A stretch of 64,000 nt of DNA, from the NCBI GenBank assembly GCA_046704385.1, contig JBJKSB010000041.1, positions 186,001-250,000 on the forward strand, read 5' to 3'. A model generated the notes under the pieces. The model was not told the origin of the DNA and ran no database searches. It saw nothing but the letters and a program-made list of their open reading frames with translations. A program made the position numbers and the translations under genes. Origin of the DNA: GH45 sp046704385 (GTDB lineage: Bacteria > Bacteroidota > Bacteroidia > Bacteroidales > SZUA-534). Of the stretch, positions 35,484 to 45,018 are shown one piece after another; positions within the stretch are counted from its first letter, which is position 1; every line of letters begins with the position of its first letter.

Positions 35484-38114
35484 ATGAAACGATTAGTAGC
35501 CGTAATGCTTTTTGCGACCATGGTTTTGCTTAGCCAGGCGGCAATAAACCGAAAAGAATGCATTACCCAAAAAACCACGACTCATATTATTATTGATGGT
35601 GATTTAAACGACGAAGCCTGGCAAAATGCTCAATGGCACGAAGATTTCCAAATGTATTATCCTTATGACAATAAAAAACCTTCAGAACCTACGAGTTTTG
35701 CCATTATGTATGATGAAGATTTTGTTTATGTGGCGATAAGAGCAAAGGATGAAAATCCGGCAATGATTACCCGTAGGTTAACCCGGCGCGATAATCTGGA
35801 TGGCGATTGGCTGGGCATACAGATAGACAGTTATAACGATAAACAAACAGCCTATAGCTTTAATGTAAGTGCAGCCGGTACCAAGCGTGATGCTTTTATA
35901 TCGGAAGACGGAGACAGCGAGGATGATTCGTGGGATCCAATCTGGTGGGTTGAAACCAGGGTAACCAATGATGGCTGGGATGCTGAAATGAAGATACCTT
36001 TTTCGCAGTTGCGCTTTGTAAACAATTATGAGCAAACCTGGGGAATTCAGGTGGAAAGATACATTCAGCGAGATGAGGAAATTTCGATTTGGAATCCAAA
36101 GAAAAGAAATGATCCGGGATGGGTGCATCATTATGGAGAACTGAACGGTTTGGTGGACATCCAGCCTAAAAAAGTGATGGATTTGTATCCATATTCTGTG
36201 GGAAGTTTTTCAAGTTATCCCAAGGAAGACGGAAACCCTTATGCCGACGGTTCAGATTGGAAAGGTAACTTAGGACTTGATGGTAAAGTGGGTTTGACGA
36301 ATAACTTAACCCTCGATTTCACTATTAATCCTGACTTTGGACAGGTAGAAGCTGACCCTTCATCGGTGAATTTATCAGGATTTGAACTGTTTTTCCAGGA
36401 AAAGCGACCGTTTTTTATCGAAGGGAATAATATCATTAATTTTCCTTTAATGTTTGGTGATGGCGATTTAGCCTGGGAAAATCTCTTTTACAGTCGGCGT
36501 ATTGGTCGAAGGCCCCAGTTTGAACCGGAGTTAAATGATGGCGAATACGCTAAAACACCTGATTATACCCGTATTATTGGGGCTGCGAAAATAACCGGAC
36601 GCACTGAAAATGGTCTGAGTGTAGGCTTGCTCGAAAGTGTTACCTCACGCGAAAACGCCAAAATTCAAAACGCTGAAGGTGAGGAGTGGAGTAAAATGGT
36701 TGAACCCATGACCAATTATGCTTCAGCAAGTGTACAAAAGGATTTTGGAGGAGGTAATACTCTATTAAAAGGAATGTTTAACTCGGTAAACCGTGACATC
36801 TCCAGCGATGACCTGAAATTTCTACACAAAAATGCGTATTCCGGAGGACTTGATTTTACCAAATACTGGAAAGATAAGACCTGGTTCTTTTTTGCCAAAG
36901 GGGCTTTTAGCAATGTTTCAGGAGATTCAACGGCCTTGATAAACACGCAACGCTCTACCACTCATAATTTTCAACGTCCCGATGCCACACATGTTAAGCT
37001 TGATTCGAGCCGCACCAGTCTTTCCGGTTATGGCGGCAATATTGCTATTGGGAAAACAGGAGGAGGTAAATTAAGTTTTGTCGCTGCCACCTATTTTAAA
37101 TCGCCCGGATTTGAAATTAATGACATTGGATTTGTCCGCCATGTGGATGATATAATTACTATTTTATGGGTAGGTTACCGAATTAATGAGCCGGTGTCCA
37201 TTTTTAAAAATATAGGGCTGAATTTTAACCATTGGTCCAGTTTCGACTTTGGTGTCGAATACCTGGGTATGGGCGGCAATGTGAATGGATTTACCACATT
37301 TACCAACAATTATGAATTGGGATTGGGTATCAATTTAAATACCGAGGAACTCTCAACCAGTTATTTGCGAGGCGGACCGGCTTATCGTTTGCCGGGAAAT
37401 GCTAATCAATGGTTATGGCTGGCTTCTGATAGCCGTAAAAAATTTCAGGTTTCACTTTCGGCTTCAAATACTGATGGTTTTGAAAAATATTATAAAAACC
37501 GATACGTTGAATTGGGATTCACATTAAAACCAACCCAAAATGTCCAGGTGCAATTGAGTCCTAATTTTAGTACTTCGCGCAACGAGCAACAATATGTAAC
37601 TGAAGAGGAGGCTTATAATGATGACACAAGGTATATTCTGGCTACTATTAATCAAAAGACCCTGGGTGCTTCTCTTCGTGTAAACTGGAACTTAACACCC
37701 GATCTTTCTTTACAATACTGGGGACAACCGTTTATTGCCACAGGTGAATACAACCATTTTAAATATGTAACCGATGCCCGGAACGATATATATACAAACC
37801 GTTTTACAGAGCTGATCAATAACCAGGTGCGCTATAATACGGCTGATGAAATTTATGAAGTGGATAAAACCGGCAGCGGTACAACTGATTACACTTTTGA
37901 TAATCCGGATTTTAATACCAGGGTTTTTCTTCATAATATGGTACTGCGATGGGAATACAGGCCGGGGTCGGTATTGTTTCTTGTATGGTCGCAAAACCGC
38001 GATAATTTCACGTCAGATGCCGGGGTGACTTTTGCCGATAATTTGCATGATATGTTCGATTTTAAACCACACGATACTTTTTTAATTAAGCTTTCATATA
38101 GAATTGGTTTGTAA
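35484..38114 (+). CDS. DUF5916-type outer-membrane protein with CBM9-like domain
   Basis: About 876 residues from the ATG at 35484 (a TTG at 35457 is a less likely start). After the signal peptide (ending LSQA) comes a CBM9-like domain (about 30-220: IIIDGDLNDEAWQNAQWHEDF...VTNDGWDAEMKIPFSQLRF), then a long beta-rich region with LTLDFTINPDFGQVEADPSSVNLSGFELFFQEKRPFFIEG, the signature of the DUF5916 family, and an aromatic-ended C-terminus (LSYRIGL) typical of outer-membrane barrels. Role unknown; related proteins accompany peptide and carbohydrate uptake genes. It is convergent with metK. Confidence 0.8.
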   Translation: MKRLVAVMLFATMVLLSQAAINRKECITQKTTTHIIIDGDLNDEAWQNAQWHEDFQMYYPYDNKKPSEPTSFAIMYDEDFVYVAIRAKDENPAMITRRLTRRDNLDGDWLGIQIDSYNDKQTAYSFNVSAAGTKRDAFISEDGDSEDDSWDPIWWVETRVTNDGWDAEMKIPFSQLRFVNNYEQTWGIQVERYIQRDEEISIWNPKKRNDPGWVHHYGELNGLVDIQPKKVMDLYPYSVGSFSSYPKEDGNPYADGSDWKGNLGLDGKVGLTNNLTLDFTINPDFGQVEADPSSVNLSGFELFFQEKRPFFIEGNNIINFPLMFGDGDLAWENLFYSRRIGRRPQFEPELNDGEYAKTPDYTRIIGAAKITGRTENGLSVGLLESVTSRENAKIQNAEGEEWSKMVEPMTNYASASVQKDFGGGNTLLKGMFNSVNRDISSDDLKFLHKNAYSGGLDFTKYWKDKTWFFFAKGAFSNVSGDSTALINTQRSTTHNFQRPDATHVKLDSSRTSLSGYGGNIAIGKTGGGKLSFVAATYFKSPGFEINDIGFVRHVDDIITILWVGYRINEPVSIFKNIGLNFNHWSSFDFGVEYLGMGGNVNGFTTFTNNYELGLGINLNTEELSTSYLRGGPAYRLPGNANQWLWLASDSRKKFQVSLSASNTDGFEKYYKNRYVELGFTLKPTQNVQVQLSPNFSTSRNEQQYVTEEEAYNDDTRYILATINQKTLGASLRVNWNLTPDLSLQYWGQPFIATGEYNHFKYVTDARNDIYTNRFTELINNQVRYNTADEIYEVDKTGSGTTDYTFDNPDFNTRVFLHNMVLRWEYRPGSVLFLVWSQNRDNFTSDAGVTFADNLHDMFDFKPHDTFLIKLSYRIGL

Positions 38115-38218
38115 TTAACATTTGAAACTTTCACAATCCTCAATAACCAGAGAGCATGTTCGGCAAGGTTGTTTCACAAAATTTTTATAGAAAAGGTTTT
38201 CAATTCGCATATAAAAGA

Positions 38219-38249
38219 AAAGGCTGTTACCCAATGGGACAGCCTTTTC
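38219..38249. terminator. Bidirectional terminator between the DUF5916 gene and metK
   Basis: AAAAGGCTGT (38219-38228) pairs perfectly with ACAGCCTTTT (38240-38249) around an 11-base loop. The flanking A-run serves the - strand and the T-run the + strand. Confidence 0.78.
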
Positions 38250-38364
38250 AATATTATAAAATTTATAAATGCTCACCCCTCAGTCCTCCTACTGTCGGAC
38301 ATTTCCCATAAAATCAGTGGAGAATAGCGGAACCGCGAAGGCTTGCTTCAAGGAATTCTTTTAA

Positions 38365-39618
38365 TTAAATACCAAATTCCTTTTTAATAGCGTCAACGTA
38401 ATCCAGTTTTTCCCAGGTAAACAGTTCAACTTCAACCTCTTTTGTTCCGGAGTAAGCTGATTCATAGGTCTTTTTAACTTTTACCGATCTTCTGCCCATA
38501 TGTCCGTAAGCGGCAGTTTCTTCATAAATCGGGTTACGTAATTTCAAACGTTCCTCGATAGCTGCAGGACGCAAATCGAATAATTTCTCAATTTTTTGTG
38601 CAATTTCACCGTCGCTTAAATTCACTGATGCGGTACCATAGGTATTTACAAAAACACCCACGGGTTTGGCTACTCCAATGGCATAGGCTAATTGTACCAA
38701 TACTTCGTCGGCCAAACCTGAAGCCACCATATTTTTAGCAATATGACGAGCGGCATAAGCTGCCGAACGGTCTACCTTTGAAGGATCTTTTCCTGAAAAA
38801 GCACCACCACCGTGAGCGCCTTTGCCACCATAAGTGTCAACAATAATTTTACGTCCGGTTAAGCCGGTATCACCATGAGGACCTCCAATCACAAATTTTC
38901 CGGTTGGATTCACGTGTAAAATGTAATTTTCATCGAACAGTGCTTTAACTCTTTCGGGTAATTGAGCCACAGTTCTTGGGATCAAAATAGTGCGAACATC
39001 TTCTTTAATTTTGGCCAGCATAGGGCCATCAGCATCAAACTCATCATGTTGCGTTGAAACTACAATAGTATGAATTCTTTTAGGCTGATTGTCATTACCA
39101 TATTCAATGGTAACCTGGCTTTTTGAATCGGGACGCAAATAGGTCATTTCTTTTTCTTCGCGACGAATTACAGCAAGCTCAAGCAATAAACGGTGTGAAA
39201 GTTCGAGAGCCAAAGGCATATAGTCATCAGTTTCGCGACAGGCGTAACCAAACATCATTCCCTGGTCGCCGGCACCCTGGTTCATACGATCTTCACGATC
39301 AACTCCACGATTAATATCAGCCGATTGCTCATGAATAGCTGAAAGTACTCCGCATGAATCGCCTTCAAAACGGTACTCACCTTTAGTATAGCCTATTTTG
39401 TTAATCACGCGACGGGCAACTTCCTGTACATCAACATAAGTTTGCGAACGAACTTCGCCGGCCAGTACCACCTGACCGGTGGTTACCAAAGTTTCGCAAG
39501 CCACTTTTGAATTGGGGTCGAATGCAATGAAGTTATCTAACAAAGCATCAGAAATTTGATCGGCCACTTTATCAGGATGGCCTTCTGATACAGATTCTGA
39601 AGTGAATAAATATCCCAT
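38365..39618 (-). CDS. metK: S-adenosylmethionine synthase
   Basis: Makes S-adenosylmethionine from methionine and ATP. The 417 residues hold the ATP-binding EGHPDK motif near the N-terminus (SVSEGHPDKVADQISDA), GAGDQGMMFGYA, the Mg/P-loop-like HGGGAFSGKDPSKVDRSAAYAAR and the family C-terminus. Length is slightly above the E. coli enzyme, as usual for Bacteroidota. A promoter and SAM-II-like aptamer lie in the 5' leader, so the gene is probably repressed by its product. Reads toward the terminator at 38219-38249. Confidence 0.97.
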   Translation of the reverse strand: MGYLFTSESVSEGHPDKVADQISDALLDNFIAFDPNSKVACETLVTTGQVVLAGEVRSQTYVDVQEVARRVINKIGYTKGEYRFEGDSCGVLSAIHEQSADINRGVDREDRMNQGAGDQGMMFGYACRETDDYMPLALELSHRLLLELAVIRREEKEMTYLRPDSKSQVTIEYGNDNQPKRIHTIVVSTQHDEFDADGPMLAKIKEDVRTILIPRTVAQLPERVKALFDENYILHVNPTGKFVIGGPHGDTGLTGRKIIVDTYGGKGAHGGGAFSGKDPSKVDRSAAYAARHIAKNMVASGLADEVLVQLAYAIGVAKPVGVFVNTYGTASVNLSDGEIAQKIEKLFDLRPAAIEERLKLRNPIYEETAAYGHMGRRSVKVKKTYESAYSGTKEVEVELFTWEKLDYVDAIKKEFGI

Positions 39619-39682
39619 AATAAAAAATTTAAAAATTAACTTAAAAACAAGGAAAGTTGATGATTGTTGATCGGGAAGTAAT

Positions 39683-39733
39683 ACATTTTAGCATTTTTTT
39701 CCGTGGTTGCAATCAGATCAAATCCTTCCACAA
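39683..39733 (-). ncRNA. SAM-II-like riboswitch in the metK leader
   Basis: Read on the - strand, the leader has a P1 stem GTGG (39731-39728) with CCAC (39706-39703), extendable by a U-G pair. The loop holds GATTTG and GATTGCA, and downstream comes an A-run and ATGCTAAA (to 39687). This order (GTGG, ATTTG, TTGCA, CCAC, A-run, GCTAAA) is the conserved core of SAM-II aptamers. The pseudoknot stem P2 is weak in my pairing, which is the main doubt. The motif begins a few bases after the predicted transcription start. Confidence 0.55.
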
Positions 39734-39742
39734 TTATGGCTG

Positions 39743-39771
39743 CAAATATAGCAATAATAGTTAAAATCAAA
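39743..39771 (-). promoter_or_regulatory. metK promoter
   Basis: On the - strand, TTTG (39771-39768), 17 bases, then TATATTTG (39750-39743). The -7 element matches exactly and the spacing is two bases short of the usual 19. Transcription would start just ahead of the SAM-II-like aptamer. Confidence 0.55.
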
Positions 39772-39884
39772 TATTTATCTTGAAAAAATTTTGGGAGTGG
39801 ATAATTTAGTTACCTCTTATAAACACCTCACTACTATTTGTACATATTTTTATCCATTTTTATTTGTAACTCTTTCTTGTATTC

Positions 39885-39899
39885 GACCCCAGAGGAGTC
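39885..39899. repeat. GACCCC/GGAGTC palindrome in the metK-LiaF intergenic gap
   Basis: GACCCC-AGA-GGAGTC forms a six-base hairpin with one wobble. The same core, GACTCC...GGAGTC, appears at 45019-45033, so it belongs to the same dispersed palindrome family. Otherwise the 39772-40048 gap is AT-rich with no coding signal. Confidence 0.45.
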
Positions 39900-40048
39900 A
39901 AACAAATGAATTTTAAATCTGCTTTAAGTTCTATTAATTGTATCTCAATAACCATCATTAATGCGTTTCCCTAACCAACTCAAAACCGTTGAAATTTCAT
40001 AATTTAACATCATTTACCGAATTATAAGTTGTATTTACCGATTCAACG

Positions 40049-40079
40049 TTGTGGGATACTATTAATCCATCTACTTTTG
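40049..40079 (+). promoter_or_regulatory. Promoter of the LiaF-like gene
   Basis: TTG at 40049-40051, 20 bases, then TACTTTTG at 40072-40079, which is one base off the ideal spacing. It lies 34 bases before the ATG at 40114. Confidence 0.58.
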
Positions 40080-40113
40080 AATCGTAAATCAGTGAAACTT
40101 AATTTTCGCTAAA

Positions 40114-40878
40114 ATGAAACAGATTATGGATTACACAAAACATGGCAAATATTCATGCGGTGATAATCGCCACAAACACGACGGTTTACCACTGATCGGA
40201 ATATTTCTTATAGGTCTCGGTTTGGTGTTTTTGCTTGACCGGATGAATCTTATCCCCGGACAATGGAGACATTTACTTATTAGTTGGCCTGCATTATTGA
40301 TATTTATCGGGTTGATAAATGTTTTTAAATTTAACCACCGTATCCCGGGATTCATCCTTTTACTGGTGGGTACGGCTTTTATAATTCCCAAAATAATATA
40401 TGTGCCTTTTGAAACCAGTCACCTGATTGGACCAGTACTTATTATTACTGTCGGCCTGATTATTGTTTTAAAAGCCCGTAGCTTTAGACCACCATCCTCT
40501 TTTCGTTCTGAAACAGAATCGTATAACGGACAGGAGATAATTGAGGAAGTTGCCATATTTGGGGGAGGTAAAAGAGTTATAACCAGCCAAAATTTAAGGG
40601 GAGGAAATGTAAGCGCTATTTTCGGTGGCATTGAGCTCGATCTTACCGAGGCTGACCTGGCAGATGATACAGCTGTTTTAGAAGTGGCCTGCATTTTTGG
40701 TGGAGTTACTATCATTGTTAAATCGGATTGGGATGTTCAGGTTCAGGTGGCATCTATCCTGGGTGGTTTTGATGACAAACGCAAGCTATATAAACGAGGC
40801 GAAGGATCAACAGCAACCAAGCATCTTATAATTAAAGGAGCAGCTATATTTGGTGGTGGTGAAGTGAAGGGATACTAG
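40114..40878 (+). CDS. LiaF-like membrane protein
   Basis: The 254 residues have four membrane helices in the first 125 residues (LIGIFLIGLGLVFLLDRM, LLISWPALLIFIGLINVF, IPGFILLLVGTAFIIPKI, LIGPVLIITVGLIIVLKA; the DUF5668/LiaI-LiaF type domain) and a C-terminal beta-helical domain with repeats AIFGGGKRVI, AIFGGIELDL, CIFGGVTIIV and AIFGGGEVKG, typical of LiaF/cell-wall-active antibiotic response proteins. In Firmicutes LiaF restrains a two-component system; here a LytS/LytR pair lies 0.8 kb downstream. That parallel is an inference. Confidence 0.75.
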   Translation: MKQIMDYTKHGKYSCGDNRHKHDGLPLIGIFLIGLGLVFLLDRMNLIPGQWRHLLISWPALLIFIGLINVFKFNHRIPGFILLLVGTAFIIPKIIYVPFETSHLIGPVLIITVGLIIVLKARSFRPPSSFRSETESYNGQEIIEEVAIFGGGKRVITSQNLRGGNVSAIFGGIELDLTEADLADDTAVLEVACIFGGVTIIVKSDWDVQVQVASILGGFDDKRKLYKRGEGSTATKHLIIKGAAIFGGGEVKGY

Positions 40879-41100
40879 AGGCGGAGTATCAAGAAGGAAG
40901 ATATAAGAATCAAGACATTAGAAGTAAGACACCAGACGAAAGATATAAGATGCAAAATTAAAGATTCAAGAGTGATATCGGATATAATTTGTTCTGGAAT
41001 TTTTTCATCAGGCTTTAAGGGTAAAACTTAAACCTGGCAATAAGCAACTATAATTAAAAGTAAATCATCTCAAATGCATGTTAAATTAAAACTTAAAACC

Positions 41101-41691
41101 ATGAAATGTTTTTTTACTGCATTTGTTGTTCTGTTCTTGGTTTCGATAGGTTCAGCACAAAACAAAAATGATGAATATCGTACTATATTTGGCGATAAAC
41201 CCACCACGGTATCGGGAGTTGGTTGTTTTGATCTCCAGTTCTTATCCCTGGGTGGATACTATGCCATGGGTACAGGAGGATCGGGCGGTGTATTACTAAA
41301 CAGGCAGATTGTTTTTGGGGGAGGTGGTATGGAAACCACCCTTGAAAAGGCTTATAGCATTGACAATTACACATTTAAAAACGCTCAGCTTAATTACGGT
41401 GGTCTTTGGTTTGGGTATATTTTGAACAGCAATTCTCCGATTCATCCGGCGGTGTTTTTGCAGTCAGGCTGGGGAGGCGTAAATTTATACAACCCAAGCC
41501 GGGTAATAACCGATAATGCTTTTATATTGAACCCATCGGTTGAAGTGGAAGTTAATTTTACCCGTTATTTTCGGATGGCTATAGGAGCCCAATATCAATA
41601 TACCATGGGGTTAAATAAATACAGCGAATTAACGAATGAAGATTTTAGTGGCCCGGGCGGAAAACTGTCGTTCCGCTTTGGCTGGTTCTAA
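41101..41691 (+). CDS. Hypothetical outer-membrane beta-barrel protein
   Basis: About 196 residues from the preferred ATG at 41101, which gives a clean signal peptide (MKCFFTAFVVLFLVSIGSAQ); an ATG at 41074 would add nine residues. The mature part is Gly- and aromatic-rich with alternating strands and ends in FRFGWF, the terminal Phe typical of outer-membrane barrels recognised by BAM. It ends nine bases before the LytS-type kinase gene, so the three are probably co-transcribed. The protein may be a regulated output or a sensor partner. Not recognised otherwise. Confidence 0.6.
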   Translation: MKCFFTAFVVLFLVSIGSAQNKNDEYRTIFGDKPTTVSGVGCFDLQFLSLGGYYAMGTGGSGGVLLNRQIVFGGGGMETTLEKAYSIDNYTFKNAQLNYGGLWFGYILNSNSPIHPAVFLQSGWGGVNLYNPSRVITDNAFILNPSVEVEVNFTRYFRMAIGAQYQYTMGLNKYSELTNEDFSGPGGKLSFRFGWF

Positions 41692-41700
41692 ATTCCAGGC

Positions 41701-42780
41701 ATGAAAAACCCGATTACCCAAAATATCAGAGCATTACTTATATATATTGCCATATGGCTGATTGTGGTAATAGTTCATGCTGGTACTTTTTATTTTGTAT
41801 ACCAAATTGATTTAACAAGAACCATTACAGATGCTCTTGTTTTTGATACTATTTTCGCTGTGCTGGGTGTGGCATTATGGTACCCGGTTTTTTACAACGA
41901 CCTTGAAAAACATTCCTTTGCTAATCTGATTATCAGCCACATAAGTATTATGGCGTTGACTTTATTGTTCTGGATTAGTTTATCGATATTTATTTTACGA
42001 ACTATTTTTGAAGAATCGGATCCTTACCTGTCAGCTCTCGAGCAAGGTATTCCATGGCGGGTATTTACCGGGGTGTTTTTTTATTTTGCACTTATCATGG
42101 TATATTACCTGTTAATTTATGCCTATAATTTGCGTGATCATATTATGCAGGAATCGCGCTTACGCGAGAAGATAAATGAAGCCGAACTTCAAACGCTGAA
42201 ATCGCAGATAAACCCGCACTTTTTATTTAACAGCCTGAATTCAATCAGTTCGCTGACCATTACCAATCCAGAAAAGGCACACGACATGATCATTAAACTG
42301 TCGGGATTTTTGCGATATTCACTGGCGCACGACCCCAATAACCTGATTCCTTTGAAGAAAGAGATTGAAAATATGGAATCATATATTGCCGTTGAAAAAG
42401 TCAGGTTTGGCGATAAACTGGTTTTTGAAGCCAATATCCATGATGCCTGCCAGGAGCACAACGTTCCGTTCCTGATCCTTCAGCCTTTGATTGAGAACGC
42501 TATTAAGCATGGAGTTTATGAAAGTTTGGAGCCCGTGACGGTAAAGGTATCCTGTAAAGAAATTGAAGATAAAAAAGTACTGATTACGGTTGAGAATGGA
42601 TTCGATGCCAGCGCTATTCCCCGCAAAGGGACCGGGACCGGTATTAAAAATATAAAAGAGCGATTAAAAATTATATATCAGTTAGATGAATTATTTACCT
42701 TTGAAAAAACGGATAATTATTTTAAGGTGAACCTGGTGATACCTAATAAACCTGCGTTCGAATCTCAAAAATCCAAATAA
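41701..42780 (+). CDS. LytS-type sensor histidine kinase
   Basis: The 359 residues have four membrane helices (about 10-150), a short coiled linker (ESRLREKINEAELQTL), then the His-kinase domain LKSQINPHFLFNSLNSISSL with the phospho-accepting His of NPHFLFN, and the ATP-binding domain with LILQPLIENAIKHG (N box) and GTGTGIKNIKERL (G box). This is the PF06580 family that partners LytTR regulators; the regulator gene starts ten bases downstream. The lack of a large sensor domain suggests that an envelope or membrane-protein partner supplies the signal. Confidence 0.9.
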   Translation: MKNPITQNIRALLIYIAIWLIVVIVHAGTFYFVYQIDLTRTITDALVFDTIFAVLGVALWYPVFYNDLEKHSFANLIISHISIMALTLLFWISLSIFILRTIFEESDPYLSALEQGIPWRVFTGVFFYFALIMVYYLLIYAYNLRDHIMQESRLREKINEAELQTLKSQINPHFLFNSLNSISSLTITNPEKAHDMIIKLSGFLRYSLAHDPNNLIPLKKEIENMESYIAVEKVRFGDKLVFEANIHDACQEHNVPFLILQPLIENAIKHGVYESLEPVTVKVSCKEIEDKKVLITVENGFDASAIPRKGTGTGIKNIKERLKIIYQLDELFTFEKTDNYFKVNLVIPNKPAFESQKSK

Positions 42781-42790
42781 AAAAACAGCC

Positions 42791-43540
42791 ATGAAAGTTA
42801 TAATTATTGAAGACGAAGCCCCCGCACGTGAGATAGTGAAAAGCTTTTTAAAAATGCATGATGATATTGAGCTATGCGCTGAATATTCCGACGGTTTTGC
42901 CGGAATTAAGGGCATAAAAGAATATCAGCCCGATTTAATTTTTTTGGATGTTCAGATGCCTAAAATTACAGGATTCGAGATGCTGGAGCTGATGGACGAG
43001 CATCCTGAAATAATTTTTACCACGGCGTACGACCAGTATGCCATTAAGGCTTTTGAAATGAATGCGGTTGATTATTTGTTAAAACCGTTCTCGAAAGAGC
43101 GGTTTGGCCAGGCGCTTGAAAAAGCCCGAACCAAGCTGGAATCGGCATCAAAAGAGCAGGCAGAGGAAACGGCAAAAAAAATGATAGATACCCTGGATGA
43201 AAAGCCTGATATGATTTTCAGAGTAGTGGTTAAGAAGGGTGGCGACATTCACGTGGTTCCTGTTGAGGAACTGGTTTATATTGAAGCCAAGGATGATTAC
43301 GTAATGCTATATACTGAAAAAGGCCGATACCTTAAAGAAAAAACCATGAAGTACTACGAATCGCATCTCGACGGGCAGCAGTTTGTACGTGTACACCGGT
43401 CGTATATTGTGCGGGTGGATGCCGTAAAACGCCTTGAACCTTATGGTAAATCATCATATATAGCTATTTTAAGCAGCGGACAAAAGGTAAATGTAAGCTT
43501 GTCGGGGTATAAGAAGTTGAAAGAAGTGTTAAGTTTTTAG
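42791..43540 (+). CDS. LytTR-family response regulator
   Basis: The 249 residues have a receiver domain (VIIIEDEAPAREIV; phospho-accepting Asp in LIFLDVQMP; TTAYDQYAIKAF; the conserved Lys in DYLLKPF) and a C-terminal LytTR DNA-binding domain (about 150-249: VEELVYIEAKDDYVMLYT and FVRVHRSYIVRVDAVKRL). It forms a two-component system with the kinase before it. Targets are unknown; the LiaF-like and barrel genes of the same cluster are the first candidates. No clear terminator follows, though a 16-base perfect palindrome, TTTCCCCC/GGGGGAAA, lies at 43682-43697. Confidence 0.92.
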   Translation: MKVIIIEDEAPAREIVKSFLKMHDDIELCAEYSDGFAGIKGIKEYQPDLIFLDVQMPKITGFEMLELMDEHPEIIFTTAYDQYAIKAFEMNAVDYLLKPFSKERFGQALEKARTKLESASKEQAEETAKKMIDTLDEKPDMIFRVVVKKGGDIHVVPVEELVYIEAKDDYVMLYTEKGRYLKEKTMKYYESHLDGQQFVRVHRSYIVRVDAVKRLEPYGKSSYIAILSSGQKVNVSLSGYKKLKEVLSF

Positions 43541-43836
43541 GTTGGATTGCATGTAAATTTTTTATTGAGAAATTCCCACTTTCCCGATAAATCAGTATCT
43601 CTGCCAAGGAGAGAACACCATTTGCGAAGTCTGTTTGGAAAACAAAACTTATAAGTAGCTTGCAACTCTCAAGCAATGAGTTTTCCCCCGGGGGAAATGA
43701 CTACAGGCAAAGGGGGATAACAAATATAAATACATACCACCCCAAAGTTAAAAATTAATGCCTATGCAAGTCATTAGATTTTATACCGTAGTGACTTATT
43801 TTATGGCAACAACCAATAAAATGGAAAATTTTAATA

Positions 43837-44748
43837 CTAGCCTCTTGTTAATTCCTGGAATACCTCCTCAAGTGATTTTTCCTTTTTTTGCATGGATAAA
43901 ACGGTAAGGTTCCGGGCTACGGCAAATTTAAAAATGTCTTCACGGATATCGGCGGAACTGATTGCTTCAACAATCCATTGATTTTGTTTCAGGAGCTTAA
44001 CATAAGACACACCGTTTAAACCGTTAAGCATATCCGGTTCAATTTCCGCATTAAACTCCACCAACACCACTTGGGTTTCAGTCTGGGTTTTTTCATGGAT
44101 ATTCTGAGTCTGGTCGTTGGCTATAATTTTTCCTTTGTTCAGAATGATGATTTTATCGCAAATGGCTTCAACTTCCTGCATTATATGAGTCGAAAGCATA
44201 ATGGTTTTTTTGCGCCCTACTTCTGAAATTAAATTCCTGATTTCTACAATCTGGTTTGGATCAAGCCCTGAAGTAGGCTCATCTAAAATAAGCACTTTGG
44301 GATCATGGATCAGAGCCTGGGCAATGCCCACCCTTTGCCGGTATCCTTTTGACAATGCCCCAATTTTTTTGTGGCTTTCTGGTGTAAGTCCGGTTTTTTC
44401 AATCATTTCGGTCACTTTTGTATCGGCATTTTTCAGCTTGTAAACACCGGCCACAAAATTGAGATATTCTTTCACATACATATCAAGGTAAAGCGGGTTA
44501 TTCTCCGGAAGGTAACCAATCAGTTTCCGGACTTCCATGGAATGAATGACAGCATCTAAACCTTCCACAAAAACTTCACCTACGGAGGGAGGGACAAATC
44601 CGGTAATAATTTTCATCATGGTTGATTTACCGGCACCATTAGGCCCTAAAAAACCGACTACTTCACCCGATTGAATTTCGAACGACACATCATCCAGCGC
44701 CTTTTGTTCGCCGTACAGTTTGCTTACATTTTTAACCTCGATTGACAT
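43837..44748 (-). CDS. gldA: Gliding-motility-type ABC transporter ATPase GldA
   Basis: The 303 residues form an ABC ATPase with Walker A GPNGAGKST, signature LSKGYRQRVGIAQALIHDP, Walker B VLILDEPTSGLDPNQ and the switch His in LSTHIMQEVEAICDK. The C-terminal extension EVFQELTRG and overall layout match GldA of the GldAFG complex, linked to gliding or adhesion and common in non-gliding Bacteroidota too. GldF/GldG are not adjacent. A generic ABC-2 exporter ATPase is the alternative. Confidence 0.78.
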   Translation of the reverse strand: MSIEVKNVSKLYGEQKALDDVSFEIQSGEVVGFLGPNGAGKSTMMKIITGFVPPSVGEVFVEGLDAVIHSMEVRKLIGYLPENNPLYLDMYVKEYLNFVAGVYKLKNADTKVTEMIEKTGLTPESHKKIGALSKGYRQRVGIAQALIHDPKVLILDEPTSGLDPNQIVEIRNLISEVGRKKTIMLSTHIMQEVEAICDKIIILNKGKIIANDQTQNIHEKTQTETQVVLVEFNAEIEPDMLNGLNGVSYVKLLKQNQWIVEAISSADIREDIFKFAVARNLTVLSMQKKEKSLEEVFQELTRG

Positions 44749-44791
44749 ATAACAACATCTATTTATCGGGCAAAATTATAAAAAGCATATT

Positions 44792-44869
44792 ATAATGCCG
44801 TCCCTACGGGACTTTTTTTAGGGAGGGTTATTGTTTTACCATAATGTCGTCCCGATGGGACTGGGTTTT
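44792..44869. repeat. Two REP-like copies (GCCGTCCCTACGGGAC type)
   Basis: ATAATGCCGTCCCTACGGGAC (44792-44812) and ATAATGTCGTCCCGATGGGAC (44841-44861) are near-copies in direct orientation, each with a GTCCC/GGGAC hairpin and followed by T-rich sequence. Such palindromes are widespread in Bacteroidota intergenic DNA. They lie directly upstream of gldA, outside its transcript. Confidence 0.6.
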
Positions 44870-45018
44870 ATTTAATTGGATTTATCCCTCCCAGTCTCTC
44901 TTTTTTAAACTAATCTTTATACAGATTTCTTATATTAGGCTACCTGCGATTGGCCAAAATTTCAAACTACTATACCTGATTATTGGAATGTTGCTATTTC
45001 AACACAATTCAATTGTTT

